Notes: generated by a model from the letters alone, not told the origin. A stretch of 64,000 bases of DNA from CALBPI01 sp045110335 (GCA_045110335.1 JBGCGB010000013.1:1-64000); one strand, 5' to 3'; positions 9,861 to 18,748 are shown, numbered from the stretch's first letter. Program-made: numbers and translations.

Positions 9861-10280
9861 TCAAGCCTGATTATCGCTTTCTTCTTCATCCTGCTCGTCA
9901 GCGGTCGTCGCGGAGGACACGGTTTCCTCTTGATGTACGAGCTTGCCGTTAATCTCTGCGCCAATCGCCATTTCGATGAGATTGTAATAAACATTGCCAA
10001 TAACACGCGCCGTCGGACCCAGTTCCACGCGCGCGCTCGCGACAACATCACCTTTGACGAAGCCGTTCAGCACGACATTCGGCACTTTTACATTGCCGTG
10101 AATCTCACCTTGTTCGCTGACGCTCAGCGCTGATTCTCCATCCATGTCCGCACTCACACCGCCATTGATGATTCCGTCAATATGGCTGTTTCCCCGAAAA
10201 TGCAGATCGCCTTGTACCCGCGACGCCGCTCCGACCAGCGTCTCGATGGCTGCATTTTTCTTGTTCTTACGGCTTAACAT
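9861..10280 (-). CDS. bactofilin (polymer-forming cytoskeletal protein)
   Basis: This 139-residue protein has the right-handed beta-helix repeats of the bactofilin core: HFRGNSHIDGIINGGV, SVSEQGEIHGNVKVPN and VELGPTARVIGNVYYN recur at about 18-residue steps. Bactofilins self-assemble without nucleotide and scaffold cell-shape or polar structures, often with M23 peptidases. Here an M23 peptidase gene lies 5 kb away. A short N-terminal tail (MLSRKNKKN) may bind membrane. The acidic C-terminal tail (DEQDEEESDNQ) is typical disordered sequence. It sits between erpA and the DUF6776 gene on the same strand. Confidence 0.92.
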   Translation of the reverse strand: MLSRKNKKNAAIETLVGAASRVQGDLHFRGNSHIDGIINGGVSADMDGESALSVSEQGEIHGNVKVPNVVLNGFVKGDVVASARVELGPTARVIGNVYYNLIEMAIGAEINGKLVHQEETVSSATTADEQDEEESDNQA

Positions 10281-10312
10281 GAAAGTCCTCTTTCTTTGGT
10301 TAGTTAGGATAA

Positions 10313-11035
10313 TTAGCCGGTCGACGTCGACCAGTCAAAAGTTTGTTTGATGCCTGTATTGCCACGGCCGGTTGCATCCAGCTCGACATTGATTTTTTGC
10401 GGCACAAAGCCTGCCGGCATGATGAGTTCTCTTTCGAAATCCTGAAAATAGCGAAAACCATAGTTCCAGCGATCAGAACCGCCGTCAGGTAATAAACGTG
10501 CCATCGGCAAACTAACCACCTCACCATTCATCGCCCCATCGATCGAGAGCTTCACCTTCCCGTAAACCTGTCGGTGGTGTTGTTTGACCTGCACGATAAT
10601 CATGCGTAACCGATAGCTCGACTCGCCACTGCCGCGCAAGACTTGCAGGTCCTGTATGCGCAAGCCGCTTTCGCTTTCGTCCGGAGAGATGATGCCCCGA
10701 TAAAACGCGATCGCCTCTCTTTGTTCCTGAATTTTCGCCTGCAACTCGCGCAAGGTGCCGCTCACTTGACGATAAGTTTCCTGCTCCGTCTTCGATAATG
10801 TTTCCAGCTGGATACGCTGCTCGTCCAAATCGCGGTTATCCGCCTCCAACGCCGCAATACGATCCTGCCGGCGCTGTAATTCAGCATCCGCCGAGAAACG
10901 GTTATAGCCCGCGTGAATACGGCCCATCTCGTACAACAGATAGCCAGCGCCAAACACGGAGAGAACCGCCAGAACACCAATGACGCGATTGCGCGTCGGT
11001 GAAGCATTTTTGAGAACTATTCTTGGTCCACTCAA
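10313..11035 (-). CDS. DUF6776-type inner-membrane coiled-coil protein
   Basis: This 240-residue protein has one transmembrane helix near the N-terminus (VIGVLAVLSVFGAGYLLYEMG). A long coiled coil (about residues 50-115, rich in Q, E, L and R) follows, and then a periplasmic beta-rich domain with RGIISPDESESGLRIQDL. The layout and its place beside bactofilin match the DUF6776 family of unknown function. The 32 bp gap to the bactofilin gene suggests one operon. A role tethering bactofilin to the envelope is only a guess. Confidence 0.8.
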   Translation of the reverse strand: MSGPRIVLKNASPTRNRVIGVLAVLSVFGAGYLLYEMGRIHAGYNRFSADAELQRRQDRIAALEADNRDLDEQRIQLETLSKTEQETYRQVSGTLRELQAKIQEQREAIAFYRGIISPDESESGLRIQDLQVLRGSGESSYRLRMIIVQVKQHHRQVYGKVKLSIDGAMNGEVVSLPMARLLPDGGSDRWNYGFRYFQDFERELIMPAGFVPQKINVELDATGRGNTGIKQTFDWSTSTG

Positions 11036-11110
11036 TGGTCCGGGCCTGCCTAGAAATTCAGTCGATACATGGTACGCTTGTGCGCCCCGCTTCGGAAGAG
11101 ACCACGCGCA

Positions 11111-11533
11111 ATGAGTTATCTCGTCTTTAAAGGCTTACACATCGCTTTCATGGTGACCTGGTTTGCCGGACTGTTCTATCTACCGCGTTTGTTCATCTAC
11201 CATCGGGATGCGACGGATCAGATTAGCCTAGATAGATTCGTGGTCATGGAACGGCGTTTATTCGCCATCATGACGCTGGGTGCAGCCGTGACGCTGGTAC
11301 TGGGGTTGATCTTGCTGGGATATAACAGCGCCTTGTTCAAGACGGGTTGGTTTCATGCCAAACTGGCCTTGCTAGTGGGGCTTTTCGGCTACCACTTCTA
11401 TTGTAAGAAAATTATGCGCGAGCTCGCTGAGGGCCGATGCGATCGGTCAGATAAGTGGCTGCGTTGGTACAACGAGTTTCCGGTGATCTTCCTGCTGGGC
11501 ATCATTCTGTTGGCCGTCACCAAGGCCTTTTAG
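11111..11533 (+). CDS. hemJ: protoporphyrinogen IX oxidase HemJ
   Basis: HemJ oxidises protoporphyrinogen IX to protoporphyrin IX in heme synthesis. The protein is 140 residues with four predicted membrane helices and the conserved histidine in LHIAFMVTWFAGLFYLPRLF, plus the family's WLRWYNEFPV segment. The ATG at 11111 follows GGAAGAG and gives the family's usual length; an upstream ATG at 11069 would add an unusual basic tail. The stop overlaps the convergent rppH end by 4 nt. Confidence 0.93.
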   Translation: MSYLVFKGLHIAFMVTWFAGLFYLPRLFIYHRDATDQISLDRFVVMERRLFAIMTLGAAVTLVLGLILLGYNSALFKTGWFHAKLALLVGLFGYHFYCKKIMRELAEGRCDRSDKWLRWYNEFPVIFLLGIILLAVTKAF

Positions 11534-12105
11534 TCGGGCAACAAACCTGCTTTTCTGAGGTCTTTTCGGAACGCGGACCGCCATCGATTCGGCCACCAAC
11601 GTGGCTGCGGTGGCGGGCCATCAGGATGAACTAACGGCGCAAGCTCATGCAATGCGCGCGCGTAAACCCGCCTTTTGAAGTAAATGACTTCATTGACCGG
11701 ACGCCAATAATCCACCCAGCGCCAGCGGTCAAATTCCGGCTTGTCTGTCGTATCAAATCGCAGTCGATCTTCAGCAGATACTAGTCTCAGAATGAACCAG
11801 CGCTGCTTTTGCCCAATACAGAGAGGGTGGCTGTTTCGCCGAACATAGCGGTCAGGCAATTTGTACGGAATCCAGTCGGCCGTTGAGCCGAGCAATGCGA
11901 CATCTTGCGCCTCGAGCCCGAGCTCTTCATAGAGTTCTCGAAACATCGCATCTTCCGCACTCTCACCGGGCGATACGCCGCCCTGCGGAAATTGCCATCC
12001 TTTGCGACCCGCGCGACCGGCGAGTAGCAGCTGTCCGCCTTCATTCGAGACAATAATGCCGACATTGGCGCGGAAGCCATTTTCATCAATTTGATCGGAA
12101 CTCAT
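11530..12105 (-). CDS. rppH: RNA pyrophosphohydrolase RppH
   Basis: RppH removes pyrophosphate from 5'-triphosphorylated mRNA and so triggers RNase E decay. The Nudix box G-x5-E-x7-REUxEExGU is present as GGVSPGESAEDAMFRELYEE (about residues 42-61) after KGWQFPQ, which is the spelling used by RppH rather than other Nudix enzymes. IPYKLPDRYVR and CIGQKQRWF are further family markers. The length of 191 is slightly longer than E. coli (176). Confidence 0.93.
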   Translation of the reverse strand: MSSDQIDENGFRANVGIIVSNEGGQLLLAGRAGRKGWQFPQGGVSPGESAEDAMFRELYEELGLEAQDVALLGSTADWIPYKLPDRYVRRNSHPLCIGQKQRWFILRLVSAEDRLRFDTTDKPEFDRWRWVDYWRPVNEVIYFKRRVYARALHELAPLVHPDGPPPQPRWWPNRWRSAFRKDLRKAGLLPD

Positions 12106-12147
12106 GCGTGAACACTCCGTTGTCGGTATTCTTTCACAATCATCCGA

Positions 12148-13179
12148 ATGCCTCCAGCAACCCGAGCTTCCGTCGTCAGCCGCCGAATTATGACCGCCAG
12201 ACTTTCGCCCACCTCTTTGATCGCAATTTTGCTGCTCATTAGCTTCGGCAGCCTGTTTTGCGCGCTCGCAATGGGTAGCGACGGCCTGCGCTTTTCGTTG
12301 CTGGCGGCATTGTGGTCGGAACCGGATTCACCGCGCGACGCGCTAATTTTGTACGACCTCCGATTGCCGCGTGCGTTAAGTGCTTTTGCCGTCGGCGGCC
12401 TTTTGACGCTTTGCGGCATCTTGATGCAAGTGCTACTGAGAAATCCGCTGGCCGATCCTTACATCCTGGGCACCTCAGGTGGCGCTGCGTGCGGTGCACT
12501 GCTGGCCATGCTGCTCGGCGCTGCCGGCGCGGCTGTCGACAGCGCCGCATTTATCGGCGCCAGTTTGGCGACCTTCATCGTCTTTGGTATCGGTGGCATC
12601 CGAAGCCGTTTTGCGCCGACGATGTTACTACTAACCGGCGTCGTGATCGCCACCGGTTTTGGCGCACTGGTCAGCCTTATGTTAGCGCTTGGTGACGATG
12701 CAACGTTGAGAGGGATGCTGTTCTGGCTTATGGGCGACTTCAGTCTCGCTCTAAATCCTGCGCCGGTGATCACCGTTTTGTTAGCTGCCACCTTGCTTTG
12801 CTGGACTACTGCGCCGCATCTCAATGTATTAGCCGAGAACGAGACGCGCGCCAAATTGCTGGGTCTGCCACTGTTGCCAGCCAGAGCCATCATCTTGTTG
12901 TTTGCATCTTTGCTATGCGCTTTTGCCGTCACGCAAGCCGGATCGATTGGATTCGTCGGCCTGGTCGTTCCGCACCTGGTTAGACGACTCACCGGCATGG
13001 ATCATCGCCGTTTGATTCCGGCAGCGGTGCTCGCCGGCGGATCACTACTCTGTATCGCTGATGCCCTGTCTCGCACGGTACTGGCGCCGCGACAGTTGCC
13101 TGTGGGCACGTTGACCGCCGCCATTGGTGTACCACTGTTCTTGTATTTGTTGAGCAGTAACCGGCGTGAACGCCACTAA
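12148..13179 (+). CDS. btuC: FecCD/BtuC-family ABC transporter permease (probable vitamin B12)
   Basis: This is a multi-spanning inner-membrane permease of the type that imports cobalamin, heme or ferric siderophores. The conserved FecCD sequences are DLRLPRALSAFAVGGLLTLCG, NPLADPYILGTSGGAACGA and the cytoplasmic VGLVVPHLVRRLTG loop that docks the ATPase. The start could be 12148 or an ATG at 12190 nearer the first helix; neither has a clear ribosome site. No ATPase or binding protein adjoins it. A BtuD-like ATPase (23427) and a BtuF-like lipoprotein (25672), both near an adenosyltransferase, make B12 the best guess. No cobalamin riboswitch is visible upstream. Confidence 0.8.
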   Translation: MPPATRASVVSRRIMTARLSPTSLIAILLLISFGSLFCALAMGSDGLRFSLLAALWSEPDSPRDALILYDLRLPRALSAFAVGGLLTLCGILMQVLLRNPLADPYILGTSGGAACGALLAMLLGAAGAAVDSAAFIGASLATFIVFGIGGIRSRFAPTMLLLTGVVIATGFGALVSLMLALGDDATLRGMLFWLMGDFSLALNPAPVITVLLAATLLCWTTAPHLNVLAENETRAKLLGLPLLPARAIILLFASLLCAFAVTQAGSIGFVGLVVPHLVRRLTGMDHRRLIPAAVLAGGSLLCIADALSRTVLAPRQLPVGTLTAAIGVPLFLYLLSSNRRERH

Positions 13180-14219
13180 GGCGAATCCGCCTTGAATGCG
13201 ACAAGATGCTCTGTATCAGGCCGAATACCGATCGCATCACCGACCGCATGGTCATGATGACTAGGTACTAGCGATTCGATTTTAGTGCCATCTTCGAGTG
13301 CCAGCACATAAAGAAAGGTCGCGCCGCGAAAGTGCTTTTGAACGACGGTCGCAACCAGTAACGCATCATCGTCGTGAATGATATCATCCGGCCTCAACAG
13401 GATATCAACTGCGGATCCAACCGGGATGTCAGCAGGCATGTCACCAGTTAGTTTGCCCAGTACACCGCTCGCCTCCGTTGCGGATACTTTCTGCCCACGC
13501 AACCAGGCCCCACCACCCACGAACTCCGCTACCGTCCGGGATTGCGGTTTGTGATAAATCTCATAAGCAGTGCTCCATTGAAGCAACTTCCCACTGCGCA
13601 AAACGCCGATTTGATCCGCCAGTGAAAAAGCTTCGCGTTGATCATGCGTGACGAACAAAGCCGTCGTACCCAGTTCGCGCAGCAATTCACGAATTTCATA
13701 GCCCAACTGCTCGCGAAGCGTTGTATCCAAACTTGAAAATGGCTCATCCAAAAGAAGCAGCCGAGGCTGACGAACAAGTGATCTTGCCAACGCAACACGC
13801 TGCTGCTGCCCTCCCGATAACTCATGCGGCATGCGCGCTGCTAATTTCGTCAAACCCACGAGCGTCAACATACGATCAACTGACTGCGCACGATCCGCCG
13901 CAGGCCGATCGTGAACGCCAAAAGCGACATTGTCATACACTGACAAATGCGGCAGTAATGCAAAATCCTGAAAAACCATTCCGACCGGCCGTTGGTCCGG
14001 TGGACGGTGTTGATCGGAGTCACTGTAACGATGACCATCAATTTCAATAGTGCCACCCGCGAGCGTCTCAAACCCTGCAATACAACGAAGCAGCGTCGTT
14101 TTGCCGCAACCCGAGTCACCCAACAAACACCCAATAGCACCGGTTTCCAGCGTTAAAGAAACGTTAGCCAAGGTTTTCGTATCGCCATAGGCATGCGAGA
14201 TGTCGCTTATTTTCAACAC
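13176..14219 (-). CDS. fbpC: ferric iron ABC transporter ATP-binding protein
   Basis: This ATPase drives periplasmic-to-cytoplasmic Fe(III) import. The 347-residue protein has Walker A GDSGCGKTT (about 34-42), Q-loop VFQDFALLPH, signature LSGGQQQRVALARSLV, Walker B LLLLDEPFSSLD and H-loop LFVTHDQREAF. A C-terminal TOBE domain (after about 240) contains ILLRPDDIIHDDDALL. It overlaps the permease gene by one base. The operon with fbpB and fbpA, and the Fur site upstream, fix the substrate class as iron. Confidence 0.93.
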   Translation of the reverse strand: MLKISDISHAYGDTKTLANVSLTLETGAIGCLLGDSGCGKTTLLRCIAGFETLAGGTIEIDGHRYSDSDQHRPPDQRPVGMVFQDFALLPHLSVYDNVAFGVHDRPAADRAQSVDRMLTLVGLTKLAARMPHELSGGQQQRVALARSLVRQPRLLLLDEPFSSLDTTLREQLGYEIRELLRELGTTALFVTHDQREAFSLADQIGVLRSGKLLQWSTAYEIYHKPQSRTVAEFVGGGAWLRGQKVSATEASGVLGKLTGDMPADIPVGSAVDILLRPDDIIHDDDALLVATVVQKHFRGATFLYVLALEDGTKIESLVPSHHDHAVGDAIGIRPDTEHLVAFKADSP

Positions 14220-15826
14220 TACGCAGATACCTCGTGACGAACGCTACGTTTGTGGAGCCACAATACGGGCAGCAATCCGCAAATTACAATGGCAAGCGCA
14301 GGCACCGACGCGCGCTCCCATTCTCCTTCGGTGGTCATTTGAAAAATCCGGACAGCGAGTGTGTCCCAACCAAAAGGCCGGGTGATCAATGTAATCGGCA
14401 ACTCTTTCATGACATCAACGAACACCAACAATAGGGCAGTCGCCATTCCCGGTCGCAGAATCGGCAAATAGACGCGCTTTAGTAATGCCCAACCCCGCAC
14501 ACCCAGGCCACGGGCGGCATCATCAATCGGCGGCGTCACCCGTTCGAAAGCGCTGCCTACCGGACTGTGCGCGACAGCGAGAAATCTAGCCGCGTAAGCC
14601 AGTACCATGACCCAAAGCGTGCCGGTCAGCATCACCACAGACTCGGGGTTGCCGGTGAGCAAACGGAGCCCCCCGGTCAGTGCTTGTTGCAAACCCGCAA
14701 GCGCCACAAAAAATCCGACGGCCAGGACAGTGCCGGGCAACGCATAACCTAACGTCGCAAGCCGCTCGCTCGTCGCCGTGATCTTTCCAGGTGACTGGCG
14801 CCTGCTGAACCCAAGTAAGACGCTAAGACCGGTGATCAACCCACACGCAAGACCAGAGAGCACGAGGCTCGCGCGCAAGAAAGTCAGATAGCGTTGGCTG
14901 AGCTCTTGCTGAAAATGATTCATCGCCCAAACCAGCAACTGAACAACTGGCAGCGCAAAGGCCAGCACAAACAGCACGACACAGAACATGGTAGCTGCGA
15001 TTCGCCGCCCCCCGTTGAGCGCGATGCGAGGTTGCGCTGACTTGACTTGCGTGGTGCTAAACCGCCGTTGACCGCGCGCCCGTCGCTCTAGCACGAGCGC
15101 GACCAGCACCAGAGCCAACAGCATGACCGACATTTGCAGCGCTGCTGTCAACGAAAATAATCCAAACCAGGCGGAGTAGATCGCGGTCGTAAACGTATCA
15201 AAGTTGAACACTTTGACCGTACCAAAATCGGCTAATGTCTCCATGATAACCAACGCAACGCCGGCCACCAGCCAGGGCCGAGCCAAAGGCAGTGCCACCA
15301 TAAAAAAACCCCGAGTTTTCGACATACCAAGCGACTGCGCAACCTCAAGGCCTTGCGCACCTTGGGTCATAAACGCTTGCCGCGCTAACAAAAAAACATA
15401 CGGATAAAGTGTCAATGCCAAACATAACGCACTGGCACTTCCGGCGTTAAACTCCGGTAGTTCAATGCCGAGCGATCTGAGTCCTGTAGCCAGCGGCGCG
15501 CCGTACTGAAAAATACCAGCGAGCGCGAAAGCGATGACGTAACCGGGAATCGCTAATGGCAACATCAGTGACCAGGCAAAAAAGCGCCGTCCCGGGAATT
15601 CGCAGACCGCGGTCAGCCAACCCGCGACCGTGCCGATCAGCAACGTCATCAACGCGACAGCGACAACGAGTAAGAGCGTATTTAGCGCTACTCTTGGCAA
15701 CACATAAACACTGATGTGTTGCCAGACCTCACCGGCAGACGAGAACACCGAGCCGAGCGCAACGAAAACAGGCGCCAACATGACGCCTGCAATCGTTAGC
15801 GCTAGTAACTGCCAGAAGCGTTGCAT
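14219..15826 (-). CDS. fbpB: ferric iron ABC transporter permease (two fused permease domains)
   Basis: This 535-residue inner-membrane permease has about twelve helices in two homologous halves, as in FbpB/SfuB. The EAA-like loops that contact the ATPase are AQSLGMSKTRGFFMVALPLA in the first half and ARGLGVRGWALLKRVYLPI in the second. It lies between fbpA and fbpC in one leftward operon with a 22 bp gap to fbpA. Confidence 0.93.
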   Translation of the reverse strand: MQRFWQLLALTIAGVMLAPVFVALGSVFSSAGEVWQHISVYVLPRVALNTLLLVVAVALMTLLIGTVAGWLTAVCEFPGRRFFAWSLMLPLAIPGYVIAFALAGIFQYGAPLATGLRSLGIELPEFNAGSASALCLALTLYPYVFLLARQAFMTQGAQGLEVAQSLGMSKTRGFFMVALPLARPWLVAGVALVIMETLADFGTVKVFNFDTFTTAIYSAWFGLFSLTAALQMSVMLLALVLVALVLERRARGQRRFSTTQVKSAQPRIALNGGRRIAATMFCVVLFVLAFALPVVQLLVWAMNHFQQELSQRYLTFLRASLVLSGLACGLITGLSVLLGFSRRQSPGKITATSERLATLGYALPGTVLAVGFFVALAGLQQALTGGLRLLTGNPESVVMLTGTLWVMVLAYAARFLAVAHSPVGSAFERVTPPIDDAARGLGVRGWALLKRVYLPILRPGMATALLLVFVDVMKELPITLITRPFGWDTLAVRIFQMTTEGEWERASVPALAIVICGLLPVLWLHKRSVRHEVSA

Positions 15827-15848
15827 CAGCGCAGTATACGGCCCCTGG

Positions 15849-16898
15849 TTAGCGGTAGCCTACCCGATCCATCAATTGAACCGCTTTCGCCTGTAGTTTG
15901 CCGGCGTTTTCAAGCGGTACTTCACTGGGCGAGTACTCTCCCCAGGCTGCAACGATCGGCGCGTTCTCAATATCGTTGCGCACCGGGAACTCGAGATTCT
16001 CATTGGCAAACAGCGCTTGACCGCGATCGCTCACGAGCCACTCAAGTAACTGCTGCGCCGCCGCTTTGTTGGCGGCATGCTTCACGATGCCGGCACCGGA
16101 AATATTCACGTGTGTGCCACCCACCTCGGCTGCCGGAAAATACAAACCGACGGGTAAATCATTTTCACGCTGTAAACGGCCAAGGTAGTAAGTATTCACA
16201 ATGCCAACCGCACAACGACCATCGGCAATGGCCTCGATTAATTTTGTGTCATTCGAGAACGGGTCAGTGGCCAGATTGTCCACCCAACCAGAAACAATAC
16301 TCTCGGTTTCGGCTTCACCCACCGTCGCAATCAACATCGCCACCAGTGATTGGTTGTAAACCTTTTTGGACGTGCGCAGACAGAGCTTGCCCTTCCACTC
16401 CGGATCGGCCAGGGCAGCGTAACTCTCGAGGTTTTCCGGCTGAACGATGCGCGTATCGTAAACGATGGTGCGCGCACGTAATGAAAGCCCGAACCAGCGC
16501 GATGCTCCATCGCGCAAGTAGGCCGGAACAACCTCATCCAACACGGAAGATTGCAACGGTTGCAACACATCTTGCTCGGCGGCATACCAGAGGTTGCCGG
16601 CATCGACGGTCAACAAAACACTGGCGGGCGTTTGCTCACCTTCGGCGGTCAAACGCGCGATCAACGGCTGCGGAGAATCCGTAACGTACTCAACATCGAT
16701 GCCGGTGTCTTCAGTGAACCCGGCGAAAATGGGTGCAATCAGTTGTTCCGCTCTGGACGAATAAACCACTAACGGCGCGGGCGTTGCGGCGCTTTCCGTG
16801 GCCGCTTCTGGCGCCGTTGCTTTTGTGTCCGGCGCGTCGCCGCAAGCGGATATTGTCAGGAAAGCCAAGACGAAAAGCGCTCGAGTTTCAATATTCAC
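15849..16898 (-). CDS. fbpA: Fe(III) ABC transporter substrate-binding lipoprotein
   Basis: This is the iron-binding component. A GTG start at 16898, with AGGGG eight bases upstream, begins a signal peptide ending in a lipobox (LTISAC-G), so the protein is probably a lipoprotein. Mature sequence LVVYSSRAEQLIAPIFAGF is the usual start of class II ferric-binding folds. A paired-tyrosine iron site is suggested by VNTYYLGRLQ. A short Ala/Thr/Glu linker separates the lipid anchor from the domain. It is the first gene of the fbpABC operon, directly behind a Fur-type site and promoter. Confidence 0.93.
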   Translation of the reverse strand: MNIETRALFVLAFLTISACGDAPDTKATAPEAATESAATPAPLVVYSSRAEQLIAPIFAGFTEDTGIDVEYVTDSPQPLIARLTAEGEQTPASVLLTVDAGNLWYAAEQDVLQPLQSSVLDEVVPAYLRDGASRWFGLSLRARTIVYDTRIVQPENLESYAALADPEWKGKLCLRTSKKVYNQSLVAMLIATVGEAETESIVSGWVDNLATDPFSNDTKLIEAIADGRCAVGIVNTYYLGRLQRENDLPVGLYFPAAEVGGTHVNISGAGIVKHAANKAAAQQLLEWLVSDRGQALFANENLEFPVRNDIENAPIVAAWGEYSPSEVPLENAGKLQAKAVQLMDRVGYR

Positions 16899-16923
16899 AG
16901 ATTAAACCCCTAAGATGCGTTAA

Positions 16924-16966
16924 TGAGAATCATTCTCAATTATGACAGTCTGACGAAAGACGTCAA
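16924..16966 (-). promoter_or_regulatory. Fur-controlled promoter of fbpABC
   Basis: On the minus strand, -35 TTGACG (16966-16961) and -10 CATAAT (16944-16939) are 16 bp apart. Directly after the -10 lies TGAGAAT-C-ATTCTCA (16924-16938), a perfect 7-1-7 palindrome of the Fur consensus type. Bound Fur would cover the transcription start, which is classic iron repression. The -35 box is only five bases from the end of the diguanylate cyclase gene. Confidence 0.85.
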
Positions 16967-16970
16967 GCAT

Positions 16971-18065
16971 CTATGTAGATTGATCCGCGACGCGCACGCA
17001 ATTTCGTCCAGCCGACTTCGCCGAGTACATCGCGAGATCAGCCAACTTAAGCAATTGTTCCCCGAGCGTCCTGTGATCACCTGGCATGCCGTGAGGACGA
17101 ATAGAAGCCACGCCAATGGAGACCGTGACATTGAGCTGCGGACCATCCGGCAGCGCTATCGGCTTACTATTCACCGCTGCCAAAATGCGCTCGGCTAAAA
17201 GCTGTGCCTGTCGTAGTTCCGTGTCGGGCAACAAGATCACGAATTCTTCACCGCCGAAGCGGGCGGCGACATCACTGCTGCGCACCTCTGCATCAATCCG
17301 GCTGGCGCACTCAGCCAGCACAACATCACCCGCCTGGTGGCCATGACTATCGTTCACTTGCTTAAAATGATCCAAATCCAGAAACAGGCAACTCATCTCA
17401 AAGTTTTGCCGGTCTGCCCGGGAAAACTCTTCCTCCAAACGGATTTGCAAATAACGCCGATTGTGCCAGCCCGTCAATACATCAGTGAATCCACTGCGCA
17501 ACAAACGCGCACGGTTCACAGCGTTTTCTATCGCAAAAGAGGCGATAACGCCGAGGTGGCCTAAGAAATCACTGGCGAGGCCACGCTGATAACGATCGGC
17601 GTCATGGCTGGCCAGATTGATACTACCGATGAGCTTTCCCTGCCGTCGCAACCCGATCATTGCGATGCTGGCAAATCGTCTTTGCGGAAAGATGAGCTGA
17701 TGATCAGCCGCACTGAACGCACCCAGCCAAGGTCGGTATAGGCGCGAATATTGCGGCGCAACGCCCGTCAGTGCATCGACAAAATGAATCGCTTCCGGCC
17801 GTCGCAGGCGTCCGCCCTCTGCCATCATCAAATGGCGGATTTCGTGATCCGGATCGCACAGCACGATCGTTGCCGTATCGACTTTGTAACTTTCAGAAAG
17901 CCCCACGGTTAGTCGATCGATCAAATCGGTAAGACTGGTGGCCGCGAGCACATCCAGCTCGCGTTGCTGGGAACGCTTGAGCAGATTTTCATTCTGCTTG
18001 GCCTTGTCCCGCATCAGCCGCATCTGCTGGCGCAGTTTACGAACTTCAAGCTCTTCATTGCTCAT
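16971..18065 (-). CDS. diguanylate cyclase with N-terminal DUF484/GAF-like domain
   Basis: This enzyme makes cyclic di-GMP from two GTP. The protein is 364 residues from the ATG at 18065; a GTG six codons upstream is possible. A coiled coil (residues 1-45) leads into a GAF-like DUF484 region (about 45-190). The GGDEF domain follows, with active site GGEEF near residue 268, preceded by RSSD exactly five residues earlier. That is a product-inhibition I-site, so activity is probably feedback limited. No membrane helix is seen. It is upstream of fbpABC on the same strand with a 72 nt gap. Confidence 0.92.
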   Translation of the reverse strand: MSNEELEVRKLRQQMRLMRDKAKQNENLLKRSQQRELDVLAATSLTDLIDRLTVGLSESYKVDTATIVLCDPDHEIRHLMMAEGGRLRRPEAIHFVDALTGVAPQYSRLYRPWLGAFSAADHQLIFPQRRFASIAMIGLRRQGKLIGSINLASHDADRYQRGLASDFLGHLGVIASFAIENAVNRARLLRSGFTDVLTGWHNRRYLQIRLEEEFSRADRQNFEMSCLFLDLDHFKQVNDSHGHQAGDVVLAECASRIDAEVRSSDVAARFGGEEFVILLPDTELRQAQLLAERILAAVNSKPIALPDGPQLNVTVSIGVASIRPHGMPGDHRTLGEQLLKLADLAMYSAKSAGRNCVRVADQST

Positions 18066-18179
18066 AGTTTCCAACGCCCGCACTAGCCGAAGTTAACGCC
18101 CAATAGCAATGAGCTATTGAGTAAACAGAGTCATCGAATGTCTCATAATTTCGGGAAACTGTCGCGCTAATAGGTCCGC

Positions 18180-18210
18180 TAGCGGCGACATGCCTGTACT
18201 GCCGCCGCTA
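18180..18210. repeat. inverted repeat downstream of the Arg/His-rich gene
   Basis: TAGCGGCG (18180-18187) and CGCCGCTA (18203-18210) form a perfect eight-pair stem with a 15-base loop. It lies just after the stop of the gene at 18224-18622. No T-run follows on either strand, so it may be an mRNA 3' stabiliser or Rho-linked end rather than an intrinsic terminator. Confidence 0.5.
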
Positions 18211-18223
18211 ACGTCGGTTAGAT

Positions 18224-18622
18224 TTAGTCATTCGCCACTTGATAGACCACTTCACGCGCTACCTCGCCAAGAATCGCGGCTTCAATAGTGCCTACATACG
18301 CGTGCCGACCATGGTAATGGCGATGCCGCAGGTCACAGCGTGTGCGATGACCATGTTGGCGATAGTAGCGTGGCCGCACGTGATGCCGATGACCACGGTA
18401 ATGCTTGCGGTAATGTCGTTCGCTGACGCGTCGGAAATGCCTTGCGCGCTTCACCGCACGTCTTTCAGCGCGTCGATTTGCTTTGCGATCATGTCGATCA
18501 ATACGTCTTTCGATACGGTCGCGATCACGATCGTAGCGGTCATGCCCGGGATGGGCGTCCGCTTTACCGGTCGTCAACATCAGGACACCCGCAAGGGTTA
18601 AACTAAGGGTTAGTGTTTTCAT
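18224..18622 (-). CDS. small Arg/His-rich secreted protein, function unknown
   Basis: I do not recognise this 132-residue protein. It starts with a signal peptide (MKTLTLSLTLAGVLMLTTGKADA) and cleavage is likely at ADA-HPG. The mature part is extremely basic and His-rich (for example RHHVRPRYYRQHGHRTRC) with one cysteine. The C-terminus (GTIEAAILGEVAREVVYQV) is an ordinary hydrophobic helix. GAGGAG seven bases before the ATG at 18622 decides the start; the longer open frame upstream lacks a signal peptide. Metal or polyanion binding in the periplasm is a guess from composition. Confidence 0.75.
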   Translation of the reverse strand: MKTLTLSLTLAGVLMLTTGKADAHPGHDRYDRDRDRIERRIDRHDRKANRRAERRAVKRARHFRRVSERHYRKHYRGHRHHVRPRYYRQHGHRTRCDLRHRHYHGRHAYVGTIEAAILGEVAREVVYQVAND

Positions 18623-18748
18623 CATGCAACTCCTCGTGTTTCTTTGAGTGCGAAGCCAGTTTGCAACGTGATCACTGAACGGATGCTGAACTGTGAGAAA
18701 ACACCCCGGATGGGAATCTAAGCCAAGCACTTTTGACCGAGAGACGTA

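Noticed and set aside
12106..12189. Possible cobalamin riboswitch before the BtuC-like gene
   Set aside because: Only 42 to 84 bases separate the gene from rppH, too few for a B12 riboswitch, and no B12-box sequence was seen.
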